Shown here in pieces: positions 33,087 to 41,938 of a stretch of 64,000 bases of DNA; the stretch's first letter is position 1; each line of letters begins with the position of its first letter. The notes under the pieces were generated by a model. That model was not told the origin of the DNA. It did no database searches and worked only from the letters and a program-made list of their open reading frames with translations. The stretch is from NCBI GenBank assembly GCA_963812335.1, contig CAWEUU010000006.1:1-64000 (forward strand), in the 5' to 3' direction. This DNA is from VRUE01 sp963812335 (GTDB lineage Bacteria > Actinomycetota > Thermoleophilia > Solirubrobacterales > 70-9). The position numbers and the translations under genes are program-made.

Positions 33087-35759
33087 TTGACGCTGGAGGT
33101 TCTGCAGGGCGAGGCGGCGGGGGTAAAGATCGCCGTTGCCAGTGAGCTGCTGATCGGTCGCGCGGCCGAGGGTGACGGTTGCCTGGGCGGGGACCCTGAA
33201 ATCTCACGCCGCCACGCCGTCTTGCGGCGGGGCGAGAACGGGGCGCTGTCGATCGAAGACCTCGGCTCCAAGAACGGGACGTTCGTAAATGGCGCACGCG
33301 TCACGGAGGCGACCCCGCTCGTCTCGGGCGACAGGGTCGAGCTGGGGCGCTCTGTGCTCGCGGTGCGCGAGGTTGGCGCCGGCCCGGACATCGCGGTCCC
33401 CGGACAGCAGAGCGTCGCGAGCGCGCCGGAGGCCGCCTCGTTCCCCGACCCCTCCGAGCAGGTCGGGTCGCCGACCTCGATCCGCGCGGTGCCGAGCCCG
33501 CCGCGTGAGACGGCGCGGCCCGCCGACCTGATCTACGACGGTCGCCGCGTACCGGTTCCCCCGCAGGGCCTGGCGATCGGGCGCACCGACGACAACGACC
33601 TGGCGATCGCGACGCCACTCACGTCGCGCCGGCACGCGCGCGTGGGTATTCGCGAGGGCCGGCACTTCGTCGCCGACCTTGGCTCCGCCAACGGGACCCA
33701 GCTGAATGGCGAGCGGCTGCGCGAGGAGGCGCGCTGGTTGAACAGCGGCGACACGCTGAGGATCGGCGGCGAGTCGCTTCGCTTTGTCGCCGGCGAGGCG
33801 ACCGAGTTCGGGGAGTCGCCGTCGACCGGCGCGGCGCCTCGCGCGGTCCGCGTCGAGGGGGCGCAGGTGACGATCGGCCGCGACGCCGCAAACGACGTCG
33901 TTCTCGACGACCCGAACGTTTCGCGCTTTCACGCCGAAATTGTCGCCGGCGAGGGCGCCGTCGAGTTGCGCGATCTGGCCTCGCGCAACGGCACCCGGGT
34001 GGACGGCGAGGCGGTGACGAGGGCGCGGCTGGAGATCGGTTCGGAGATCCGGATCGGGGCCTTCCGTCTGCTATTCGACGGGAGTTCCCTACTACAGCGC
34101 GACGATCACGGCGCCCTGCGGCTGCGCGCGGAGGGGCTGACCGTGGCGGTCCGCGACAAAGTCATCCTCAACCGGGCCGACGTGGAGCTCAACCCCGGCG
34201 AGATGGTGGTCGTGATCGGAGAGAGCGGATCGGGCAAGAGCACGATGGTCAAGGCGCTGGCGGGGGTCGGCACACCGACCGACGGCGCGGTGACCGTGAA
34301 CGGCGACCCAGTCACCTCCCGACTAACCGACATTGGCTACGTGCCCCAGGACGACATCGTCCACCCACACCTGACCCTGCTGGAGGCGCTGCGCTACTCG
34401 GCCAGGCTGCGGCTGCCGAAGGACTCCAGCGAAGAGGACATCGAGGAGGCCGTGCGGCGGGTGCTCGCGGAGCTGTCGCTGAGCGAGCACGCCGAGACGC
34501 GGATCGGCTCGCTGTCTGGCGGGCAGCGCAAGCGGGCCGGGATGGGGTCAGAGCTGCTCAACCGGCCCAGCCTCTTCTTCCTCGACGAGCCCACAACGGG
34601 CCTCGACCCGGGCCTGGAGACCCGCATGATGGAGCTGTTCAGAGACCTCGCCGAGGAGGGCACGCGGGCGGTGATGGTCGTCACCCACGCGACCAAGAAC
34701 CTGGCGCTGGCCGACAAGGTCTGCGTGATGGGCCGGGGCGGGGAGTTGGCCTTCTTCGGCCCACCGGCCGAGGCCAAGGAGTTTTTCGGTGTCGAGCACT
34801 ACGACGGCATCTACACCGCCCTCGACGAGCGGCCGGCGACCGAGTGGAGGCGGAAGTTCGAGGCGGGCAGGGACCTGCCGACCCTGGAGGCCGACCCCGA
34901 GGTCGCGCCGGAGGCGCCGGCCCAGGCCAGCGAGAAGGCGCCGAAGGGGCGGACCGGCGCGCAGACCGGGGTGCTCGTCAGTCGCTACCTGAAGCTGGTC
35001 GTCCGCGACCGTCGCAACCTGCTGATCCTGCTCGGCCAGGTGCCGGTGATCGCCCTTGGCACAGCGCTGCTCTTTCAGACGGGGGTACTGGGTGGCCCTG
35101 GCGAGGGGCGCCCCGACGACGCTGCGCAGCTGCTTTTCCTGCTGGTCACCACCTCGATCTGGTTCGGCTCGATCGACGGCTCGCGAGAGATCATCAAGGA
35201 GAAGGCGCTCTCGCTACGCGAGCAGGCCGCCGGGGTCAGGGTCGGCCCCTACCTCACCTCCAAGGCGGTGGTGCTGTTCGGGCTGGTGACCGTGCAGGCG
35301 TTTCTGCTGGCGCTGGTCGTGTTCGCGATCAGGCCGCTGGACGCTTCGGCGATGACCCACCTGGCGGTGCTCGGCACGCTGATGCTGACCGGTTTCGTCG
35401 CGGTCGGGATGGGGCTGCTCATCTCCGCCTCGGTCGGCAGCGAGGACCAGGCAACCAGCCTGATCCCGCTGGCGCTGATCCCGCAGCTTCTCTTCGCCGG
35501 CGCGATCGTGCCGGTGGAGCGGATGGGGGCGGCGATCTCGGCGATCTCGAACCTGATCTTCGCGCGCTGGTCGTTTGCCATGGTTGGCACCGAGGTGGAC
35601 CTGAACGCCCGCTTCGCCGCGGTGAAAGGAGACGTGGCGCCCGAGTTCGGCCGCTCCTTCTTCGACCTCGCCCCCGTCGTCGGCGGAGCCATCCTCCTCG
35701 CCTTCCTGGCCCTCTTCTTCGGCGCTGTGTACATGAAACTGGCGCGCCGGGAGGGCTGA
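33087..35759 (+). CDS. ABC-2/ABCG-type exporter with three N-terminal FHA domains
   Basis: An 890-residue fusion. Three FHA phosphothreonine-binding domains occupy about residues 5-95, 145-225 and 245-330; each has the IGR...S-R-H...L-S/A-x-N-G core (for example EISRRHAV/LGSKNGTFV, LTSRRHAR/LGSANGTQL, NVSRFHAE/LASRNGTRV). The ABC domain follows: Walker A GESGSGKST near 378, LSGGQRKRAG near 475, and Walker B FFLDEPTTGLDPG near 496. Six membrane helices fill 640-890. The layout is that of M. tuberculosis Rv1747, an FHA-controlled lipid exporter phosphorylated by the neighbouring kinase PknF; here too a Ser/Thr kinase gene follows. TTG is the start. The exported substrate is unknown. Confidence 0.92.
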   Translation: MTLEVLQGEAAGVKIAVASELLIGRAAEGDGCLGGDPEISRRHAVLRRGENGALSIEDLGSKNGTFVNGARVTEATPLVSGDRVELGRSVLAVREVGAGPDIAVPGQQSVASAPEAASFPDPSEQVGSPTSIRAVPSPPRETARPADLIYDGRRVPVPPQGLAIGRTDDNDLAIATPLTSRRHARVGIREGRHFVADLGSANGTQLNGERLREEARWLNSGDTLRIGGESLRFVAGEATEFGESPSTGAAPRAVRVEGAQVTIGRDAANDVVLDDPNVSRFHAEIVAGEGAVELRDLASRNGTRVDGEAVTRARLEIGSEIRIGAFRLLFDGSSLLQRDDHGALRLRAEGLTVAVRDKVILNRADVELNPGEMVVVIGESGSGKSTMVKALAGVGTPTDGAVTVNGDPVTSRLTDIGYVPQDDIVHPHLTLLEALRYSARLRLPKDSSEEDIEEAVRRVLAELSLSEHAETRIGSLSGGQRKRAGMGSELLNRPSLFFLDEPTTGLDPGLETRMMELFRDLAEEGTRAVMVVTHATKNLALADKVCVMGRGGELAFFGPPAEAKEFFGVEHYDGIYTALDERPATEWRRKFEAGRDLPTLEADPEVAPEAPAQASEKAPKGRTGAQTGVLVSRYLKLVVRDRRNLLILLGQVPVIALGTALLFQTGVLGGPGEGRPDDAAQLLFLLVTTSIWFGSIDGSREIIKEKALSLREQAAGVRVGPYLTSKAVVLFGLVTVQAFLLALVVFAIRPLDASAMTHLAVLGTLMLTGFVAVGMGLLISASVGSEDQATSLIPLALIPQLLFAGAIVPVERMGAAISAISNLIFARWSFAMVGTEVDLNARFAAVKGDVAPEFGRSFFDLAPVVGGAILLAFLALFFGAVYMKLARREG

Positions 35760-35781
35760 CCTCACCGTTCGGGCGCGTTGT

Positions 35782-35787
35782 TAGTCT
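35782..35787 (+). promoter_or_regulatory. Leaderless -10 box (TAGTCT) of the kinase gene
   Basis: TAGTCT, 6 nt, then GTG 35794, without ribosome-binding site. Confidence 0.6.
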
Positions 35788-35793
35788 GAGCCC

Positions 35794-37419
35794 GTGAACG
35801 AGCTGGGGATCGGCGCGCGGGTCGCCGGCTACCGCATTGAGGAGGTACTTGGGCGCGGCGGGATGGGCGTCGTATACCGGGCGGTGGATGACCGACTCGG
35901 CCGCAGCGCGGCCTTGAAGGTGATCGCGCCCGGGCAGGCCGGCGACGCCGCCTTCCGACGCCGCTTCATCGAGGAGTCCCGCGCCGCGGCGGCAATCGAC
36001 CACCCCAACGTCCTGCCCGTCTACGAGGCCGGCGAGGAGGACGGGGTCCTGTTCCTGGTCTCCCGCATGGTCGAGGGGGCCGACCTCTCGGCGCTGCTGG
36101 GGCGCGACGGGGAGATGGAGGTCTCCCGCGCCCTGGCCCTCGCCGGCCAGATCGGCGCGGCGCTGGACGCCGCCCACGCGCGCGGGCTGATCCACCGCGA
36201 CGTCAAGCCGGCGAACGTGCTGGTTGCCCGCGACCCGGGGCCGGGCACCGAGCACTGCTATCTGACCGACTTCGGCCTCGCCCAACAGGGCGATCGTCGC
36301 ACCCGGTCTGACAACGACCGGGCAGTTCGTCGGCACCCTCGACTACATCGCCCCCGAGCAGATCCAGGGGGGACAGTCGACGGGCGCGCCGACATCTACG
36401 CGCTGGCGGCACTCTTCTACGAGTGTGCCACCGGGTCGCCCCCCTTCGTGCGCGATTCCCAGCCGGCGCTGCTCTTCGCCCACCTCAGCGACACCCCGCC
36501 GCCGATCTCCGGGCAGGTGGAGGGGGCCCCGGCGGCGCTCGACGGAGTGATCGAGCGGGCGATGGCAAAGGCCCCGGAGGAACGCTTCGCGACCTGCACC
36601 GAGTTCATCGAAGCGGCCAGGGCGGCGCTCGGGGGGACCGCGCCGGACAGGGCGGGGGCGGGCCCCCCGCGGGCGGCCGAGACGGTGGTCGCGGGCAAGG
36701 GCCAGGCCAAGGTGGAGACCGTGCCCGGCGCGCCGGCGCCGGCGGGGGCGTCGGATCCCACGGTCGGCGGCGGGCGCGGCGCACCGGCGCCCCGGCGCCC
36801 GGCGGGCGGCTCCGGGCGCCGCCGAGGGCTGGCGCTGCTCGGCGGCGGGCTCGCGGTCCTGGCGGTGATCGGCGTGCTGGCCTGGGTGCTGCTCGGCACG
36901 GGCGGGGGTGGCAGCGGCGGGTCGGGCGGGTCGACGGAGGCGCTGCGGCTCTCGACCGAGACGATCTCGCTGGCGCGGGAGATCGGCAACGACACCGGGC
37001 GACTGGCCGAATCGGTCGAAAGCGGCGGGCCGACCTCCGACCTGGTCGGCGCCTTCGAGGGGTCGGGGCGCGATGCGGCTGAGCTGTCCGACCGCGCCAA
37101 CGGCGATCTGCAGGCGGGGGACCCGGGCCGCGGGGACCTGCGCCGCAGCGCCGGCAACCTGGAGGAAGCCTCGGCGCAGTTGACCGCCGTCGCCGCCGGT
37201 CCGGGGGCATTCGGGGCGCGCCAGAAGGCACGCGACGGGAAGGGCGCGATGAATCGCGCACTGACTGGCCTCGATCGCGCGCTTGCAGCCCTGCGACGGA
37301 GGTTCTCGGACGAAGGTGCCGCCGAAGCGGCGGAATCGGTCGAAGGCAGCCTCACCCAGCTGCGCGACAGTCGCCGCCACCTGGTGGTGCCCTTCGACAC
37401 GCTGATCCGCGACCTTTGA
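35794..37419 (+). CDS. Membrane Ser/Thr protein kinase with two compensating frameshifts in the activation segment
   Basis: 541 codons. Residues 10-280 form a PknB-type kinase: GRGGMGVVYRA, catalytic HRDVKPANVL near 136, and DFG at 159-161. From about 165 to 192 the open frame is nonsense. The +1-shifted frame of 36288-36371 instead encodes the expected activation loop and P+1 region (VGTLDYIAPEQIQGG), after which the original frame resumes (DGRADIYALAALFYECATG). One extra base near 36288 and one missing base in the G run at 36367-36372 would explain this. A membrane helix lies at about 345-367, and an extracellular Ala/Glu/Arg-rich domain follows. As written it should be inactive; as repaired it is the probable regulator of the FHA exporter. 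Confidence 0.8.
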   Translation: MNELGIGARVAGYRIEEVLGRGGMGVVYRAVDDRLGRSAALKVIAPGQAGDAAFRRRFIEESRAAAAIDHPNVLPVYEAGEEDGVLFLVSRMVEGADLSALLGRDGEMEVSRALALAGQIGAALDAAHARGLIHRDVKPANVLVARDPGPGTEHCYLTDFGLAQQGDRRTRSDNDRAVRRHPRLHRPRADPGGTVDGRADIYALAALFYECATGSPPFVRDSQPALLFAHLSDTPPPISGQVEGAPAALDGVIERAMAKAPEERFATCTEFIEAARAALGGTAPDRAGAGPPRAAETVVAGKGQAKVETVPGAPAPAGASDPTVGGGRGAPAPRRPAGGSGRRRGLALLGGGLAVLAVIGVLAWVLLGTGGGGSGGSGGSTEALRLSTETISLAREIGNDTGRLAESVESGGPTSDLVGAFEGSGRDAAELSDRANGDLQAGDPGRGDLRRSAGNLEEASAQLTAVAAGPGAFGARQKARDGKGAMNRALTGLDRALAALRRRFSDEGAAEAAESVEGSLTQLRDSRRHLVVPFDTLIRDL

Positions 37420-37470
37420 CCCACCCCGCCAACCAACTTCTATTGCGGATTGCCGAGTGGCGACCCCGGT

Positions 37471-37490
37471 GAACATCGTTCCGCTAGATT
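37471..37490 (+). promoter_or_regulatory. Island promoter element: GAACATCGTTC + CGC + TAGATT
   Basis: The dyad GAAC-ATC-GTTC (37471-37481) is followed by 3 nt and TAGATT (37485-37490). Seven nt later comes TTG 37498, a leaderless start in frame with the NHL protein. Confidence 0.65.
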
Positions 37491-37497
37491 GAACGCC

Positions 37498-39109
37498 TTG
37501 TCAGGGATGCGGCAAATGGCGATGATCTGTCGGCGGGACGGAAAACAGGCAACACGCTGCGGTGCCGTATTGCTCGGTGCAGTTGCTTTGTTGTTCACCC
37601 TGACTGGCTCCGCGAGCGCCACGTTTCAGGAGGTCGACCGCTTCGGCGTCGAGGCTCCGACCGTAGACCTCGCCATCGACGGCGATGACCTGTGGCAGGC
37701 CGGTGGCCACATCATCGGGCATCGGATCAGTAATTACACGCTTGGCGGCACGCTTCGCGCGACCTGGAAAGCCGAAGGCTCAAGCGATCCCGACTTCCCC
37801 GGGGGTTTGGCCGCAATAACCACCGACTTGAGCGGCAACGTGATCGCGACCGACCACTACTGTGGGCGCCCGGCTTGCGTGTTCGTGTTCAGCTCGGAAG
37901 GCGACCTGATTCGAAAGTTCGGTCCCAGTACCGATAGTGGTGGCCACCTTATTAGTCCCTTGGGCGTCGGCGTAGATAGCGCCGGGAACATCTACGTCGC
38001 GGATGAGGCGGGGGTTGTCGTCAAGTATGACTCCGACGGCACGTTCTTGAAGGAGTGGGGCGAGTCGGTGCCCTCCTGGTCGCCAACTGGCATCGCGATC
38101 GATGCTGACGACAACGTCTACGTAGCCGAGTCCACGTGGGATGGGGGAGACTGCGCCGAAGGCGGCGGATGCTATTACAGCGTCTACAAATACGACACGG
38201 ATGGGAACCTGCTGAAGACGTTCGGTGACGGTAGCGGCACTGACAGCGGCTCGAAACAGTACGTCGCCGTCGGCCGAGACGGAAACGTCTACACGAGCAG
38301 CTTGGCTGGCTCCACCATCCAGGTCTTCGGTCCTGGGGGAGATGAAAAGGCCGAGATCAACCCCGAGGAGGAGGTGTGCTGCTACTCCCCGTACAGCCCA
38401 AGCGGCTTGGATTTCGCCTCGAACGGCGATCTGTACGTCGGGCTCGAACACGTCGGGCTCGAAACCGATCTGATCTTGAAGTTCAGGGACCTTCCGGATA
38501 GCGAGAGCACGGCCCCGTCCCCAGCGCCCGCTCCGGTTGGGCGAGCAGCGCGACCCACGCTCCACGCGACCGTCAAGGGAAAAACGACTAGGCGCCGCGC
38601 TGTCTTCCGCTTCTCCTCCAACCAGCCGGGTGCGCACTTTCAGTGCAAGCTCACCGGTCTGCGAGTACCGAGGAGGCTGAAACATTGGGCCGCCTGCACT
38701 TCACCCAAGCGCTACAAACGCCTGAAGCCCGGCAAGAAGGTCTTCTGGGTGCGGGCAGTGCAGAGCGGCAAGGCCGGCCAGGCGGCCAGGCGGGTCTGGT
38801 ACATCGTCAAGCGCAGCGGCCCGAAGCCCGTGACGATCCCGACCACCGCCCGCAAGGCGATCTTCCGGGCGGTCTGCCCACTCGCCAAGCGCTGCGGGGC
38901 CCGGGTGCGAATCGCCGCCGGCAAGAAGACCCTCGCCCGCGGCCGCTACGCGGTTCCGCCGCACAGGTCGCGCAAGGTGAGGATCCGCCTGACCAAGGCT
39001 CGGCCGCCGGGTGCTGTCGCACAGGAAGCGCGTGCGCGCGAAGCTGAAGATCGTCGACACCCGAACCCACAAGCGCGAGACGATCACGGTGGTGCTGAAG
39101 CGGCGGTGA
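37498..39109 (+). CDS. Secreted NHL-type beta-propeller protein with C-terminal frameshift
   Basis: A signal peptide (CGAVLLGAVALLFTLTGSASA) is followed by a six-bladed propeller with NVYVAES, NIYVADEAG and related blade motifs up to about residue 345. An Ig-like unit follows (FRFSSNQPGAHFQCKL..CTSPKRYKRLKPGKK), then a basic C-terminal domain. Near 39000-39010 an extra base shifts the frame: the open frame continues to 39141 with unrelated sequence, while the shifted frame gives the family tail KIVDTRTHKRETITVVLKRR ending at 39109. TTG 37498 fits a leaderless mRNA; ATG 37507 is the alternative. The protein is one of four large paralogues in the island. Ligand unknown. Confidence 0.7.
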
Positions 39110-39138
39110 AGCTTGGTTGCCCCCGGGGGGCGATCGGG

Positions 39139-39144
39139 TAGGTT
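39139..39144 (+). promoter_or_regulatory. Leaderless -10 box (TAGGTT) of the flavoprotein operon
   Basis: TAGGTT, 6 nt, then GTG 39151. No ribosome-binding site. Confidence 0.6.
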
Positions 39145-39150
39145 CCCGCC

Positions 39151-40521
39151 GTGTCCTCACCTCGGCCTGGCAGCGCCGACCTTCCGTCCTCGGACACCAC
39201 GATCGGGGTGATCGGGGACGGGTTCGGGGCGCTGCTCGTCTACACCACAGCGATCTACCTCGGCTTCAGGCCCGAGCAGGTGGGGATCTTCGGCGAGCAG
39301 ACGAACCCGGTCGCCACCTACCAGCAGTTCGCCTGGAACCTCGGCCAGACGGTGCTGCGCTCGGAGTCGGAGTCCCACTTCCTGCCGGCCGACTGGCCGA
39401 CCTTCGCGCAGATCGACGCCTGGGCGCGGCGCGATCCCTCACCGCTGTTTCGCTCCGTGAGGCGTCGCTTCAACCCTGGCGTTCCCGATGTCCTCACCGA
39501 GGCGGCGATCGTCACCAGGCGGCTCGGCTATGAGTCCCGCGTGCTCGGCGGCACCAAGGTCGGCTGGGTCGTGCGCGAGCCGGGCCCGCCGCCCTACTTC
39601 TCGCTCTATGACGAGGAAGCCAACCTGCTGGGGCGCTGCAAGCACGCGATGATCGCGATCGGCCACGGGCCGCTGTCGTTTCCCGGAATCTACGGCGAGG
39701 CGCGCAAGGACCCCGAGATGCACGAGCGCATCGTCCAGGCCTATGAGCCCAAGCAATACGCCGCCGGGGGCCGCTACCTGGTGCTCGGCTCGGGCATCGC
39801 TTCGGTCAACGAGTGGGTCAACGCCGTGGACGCCGGCGCCCAGTGCATCGCCCTGCGGCGCAACCCGCAGCCCGAGGAGCAGGACTTAAACGTGCCGCGC
39901 TGCCTATTCGACGGCAGCGGGATCGACGCCTTCCAAGGACTCTCCTTCGAGCAGCGGGTCGAGTTCCTCGGCGAGGTGCTACGGGGGACCTCGCCTGCGC
40001 GGCGCGAGTGGGCGCAGCGGATCTCCGAGGCCAGAAAGCAGGGGATGTTCGAGGAGGCGATTGGTGAGGTGACCGAGATCCGGCCCGCCCGGGCGGGGCT
40101 GCGGGTGCGGCTGCGCCTGCACGGCGGAGGGGAGTCCGAGATCGACGTTACCGGGATCGTCTGCGGCACGGGCTTCGTCAAGTCGGCCTTTGCGCTGCCG
40201 CTGCTTCGCCGGCTCGCCCAGACCTACGACGTGCCGGTCGAACGCGAGCGGATCAAGCTGAAGACCAACTGCGGGCTCCCGCCCCTGGACCGCGAGGACT
40301 CGCGCCTTTGCATGATGGGCCTCGCCGCCAACACGGTCGTGCCCAACGGGGACACGATCGCCGGCCTCAAGTACATCGCGCGGCGCTTCGTCGGCGACGT
40401 CGCGCGCGCCGAGGACCTGCGAGGACGCCGCTTCGGCTCGCGCCTGGCGATGCAGCTGGGGCTCGCCCGCCGTACGGTGAAGGCCGTGCGCCAGGTCCGC
40501 AAGACGGAGCAGCTCGCCTAA
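39151..40521 (+). CDS. FAD/NAD(P)-binding oxidoreductase (monooxygenase-like)
   Basis: A 456-residue flavoprotein. TTIGVIGDGFGALLVYTTAI has the N-terminal GxGxxG-type dinucleotide motif (GDGFGA), and a second Rossmann motif GRYLVLGSGIASVNEWVNAV lies near residue 210. TGIVCGTGFVKS near 335 corresponds to the ATG-like motif of N-hydroxylating and Baeyer-Villiger-type monooxygenases. The closest broad family is the lysine/ornithine N-monooxygenase-like group, but the usual cofactor signature is weak. It heads a tight four-gene operon with a membrane protein, a Ser/Thr kinase and an FHA protein, suggesting phosphorylation-linked control of its product. Confidence 0.75.
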   Translation: MSSPRPGSADLPSSDTTIGVIGDGFGALLVYTTAIYLGFRPEQVGIFGEQTNPVATYQQFAWNLGQTVLRSESESHFLPADWPTFAQIDAWARRDPSPLFRSVRRRFNPGVPDVLTEAAIVTRRLGYESRVLGGTKVGWVVREPGPPPYFSLYDEEANLLGRCKHAMIAIGHGPLSFPGIYGEARKDPEMHERIVQAYEPKQYAAGGRYLVLGSGIASVNEWVNAVDAGAQCIALRRNPQPEEQDLNVPRCLFDGSGIDAFQGLSFEQRVEFLGEVLRGTSPARREWAQRISEARKQGMFEEAIGEVTEIRPARAGLRVRLRLHGGGESEIDVTGIVCGTGFVKSAFALPLLRRLAQTYDVPVERERIKLKTNCGLPPLDREDSRLCMMGLAANTVVPNGDTIAGLKYIARRFVGDVARAEDLRGRRFGSRLAMQLGLARRTVKAVRQVRKTEQLA

Positions 40522-40535
40522 AGGGCCGGCCGGGT

Positions 40536-41084
40536 ATGTGCCCCACACCGATCGGGAGGGTCGAGACCCGCGTGGCGACGCTTGTGGGCCCGGCGCTGCT
40601 GGCGACGGCGGTCTCGTTGGCGGCCGGCAACCCGAGCTGGATCGTCCTGATTGGGGTTTTCCTGCTGATGGGGGTGGCGCTGGACTCCGGCCTGTACTCG
40701 TGGCTGCTGAAGTACCAGCCGCCGTGGATGACCGGGATCCTGGCGCTCGCGGAGTTCGGCCTGCTCTACGTCCTCGCCAACGTGCTGAAGCTCGACCTGA
40801 CCCCGATGGAGGCGATCAGCCTGTACTGGGTCTCCTGGGCGCTGGCGACGGCGACGAGGATCGCGATCCTGCCGATCGTCTCGCTCACATACATAGAGTC
40901 GGCGGGCGAGTTCCGCCGCACCGAATGGTCGGTCCCGCCGTCGCAGGCCTCGCTGCCGGTGATCGCCTCGCAGGCCGAGGCGCAGGCGGGCCCCGGCGCC
41001 CTCGTCCAGGAGGCGTCGAGCGTGCACGCCCGGCCTCTGGAGCGAAAGCCCAGCCCCTCCGGATCTCATTCGGTGCCCTCATGA
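40536..41084 (+). CDS. Polytopic membrane protein of unknown function
   Basis: A 182-residue protein with four hydrophobic helices (LVGPALLATAVSLAAG, WIVLIGVFLLMGVALDSGLY, ILALAEFGLLYVLANVL, AISLYWVSWALATATRIAIL) and a cytosolic-looking C-terminal tail of about 50 polar residues rich in Ala, Gln and Ser. No family is recognised. It starts 14 nt after the flavoprotein and overlaps the kinase start by ATGA, so it belongs to the same operon. The tail, containing Ser/Thr, could be a kinase substrate (inference). Confidence 0.65.
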   Translation: MCPTPIGRVETRVATLVGPALLATAVSLAAGNPSWIVLIGVFLLMGVALDSGLYSWLLKYQPPWMTGILALAEFGLLYVLANVLKLDLTPMEAISLYWVSWALATATRIAILPIVSLTYIESAGEFRRTEWSVPPSQASLPVIASQAEAQAGPGALVQEASSVHARPLERKPSPSGSHSVPS

Positions 41085-41938
41085 GCGGCGAGTCGAAACT
41101 CGAGGCGGGCGCGGTGGTGGGCGGCTACCGAGTCGAGAGCCTGATCGGCGAGGGCGGCATGGGGCACGTCTTCAAGGCACTCGGCCCCGACGGCCGCGAG
41201 GTGGCGCTGAAGGTCGTCAAAGCCGACGTCGCCGCCGACGAGGAGTTCCGCCGCCGCTTCGCCCGCGAGGCGCGCGCCGCGCAGAAGGTGAGCGACTCCC
41301 ACGTCGTCGCGGTGGTGGACGAGGGCGAGCACGACGGACTGCCCTACCTGGTTCAGGAGCTGATCGAGGGCGGCTCGCTGGCTGAGCGCCTGGAGGCGGG
41401 GCCGCGGCTGGAGCCCGGGGAGGTGGTGAGGGTGTGCCACCAGGTCGGGGCCGGCCTCGCCGCCATGCATCGCGCCGGGCTGGTCCACCGCGACGTGAAG
41501 CCGGGGAACATCCTGCTCGACGAGGAGGGCCGCGCCTACATCGCCGACTTCGGGCTGGTCAAAGAGCACCAGGCGAGCGTCCTGACCCAGCCCGGCCAGG
41601 CGGTCGGCTCGGTCGACTACATGGCGCCTGAGCAGGTTCGCGGCGAGGAGGTGAGCGCCGCGACCGACACCTACGCGCTCGGCTGCGTCGCCTACGAGTG
41701 CCTGGCGGGTGCGGCCCCGTTCGCCGACCGGCGCGGCGCGATGAAGGTGATGTGGGCGCACCTGCAGGACGAGCCGGCCGACCCCTGCGCCGGGCGCCCC
41801 GACCTGCCGGCCGAGCTCGGCGTCGCGGTCTGCAGCGCGCTGCGAAAGGAGCCCGGCGAGAGGCCGCCGACTCCGGTCGCCTTCGCGCGCGTGATGCAGG
41901 TGGCCGCGGGCCTGCCGATGATGGGGACGGAGGCCTGA
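41081..41938 (+). CDS. Soluble Ser/Thr protein kinase (PknB-type, no membrane anchor)
   Basis: A 285-residue kinase consisting only of the catalytic domain: GEGGMGHVFKALG (P-loop), VALKVVKA (catalytic Lys), AGLVHRDVKPGNILLD near 135, IADFGLVKEH near 154, and intact GSVDYMAPEQVRGEE. Every essential residue is present, unlike the membrane kinase at 35.8 kb. It has no transmembrane helix or sensor domain, so it probably acts with the membrane protein before it and the FHA protein after it (ATGA and TGATG overlaps). Confidence 0.92.
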   Translation: MSGESKLEAGAVVGGYRVESLIGEGGMGHVFKALGPDGREVALKVVKADVAADEEFRRRFAREARAAQKVSDSHVVAVVDEGEHDGLPYLVQELIEGGSLAERLEAGPRLEPGEVVRVCHQVGAGLAAMHRAGLVHRDVKPGNILLDEEGRAYIADFGLVKEHQASVLTQPGQAVGSVDYMAPEQVRGEEVSAATDTYALGCVAYECLAGAAPFADRRGAMKVMWAHLQDEPADPCAGRPDLPAELGVAVCSALRKEPGERPPTPVAFARVMQVAAGLPMMGTEA

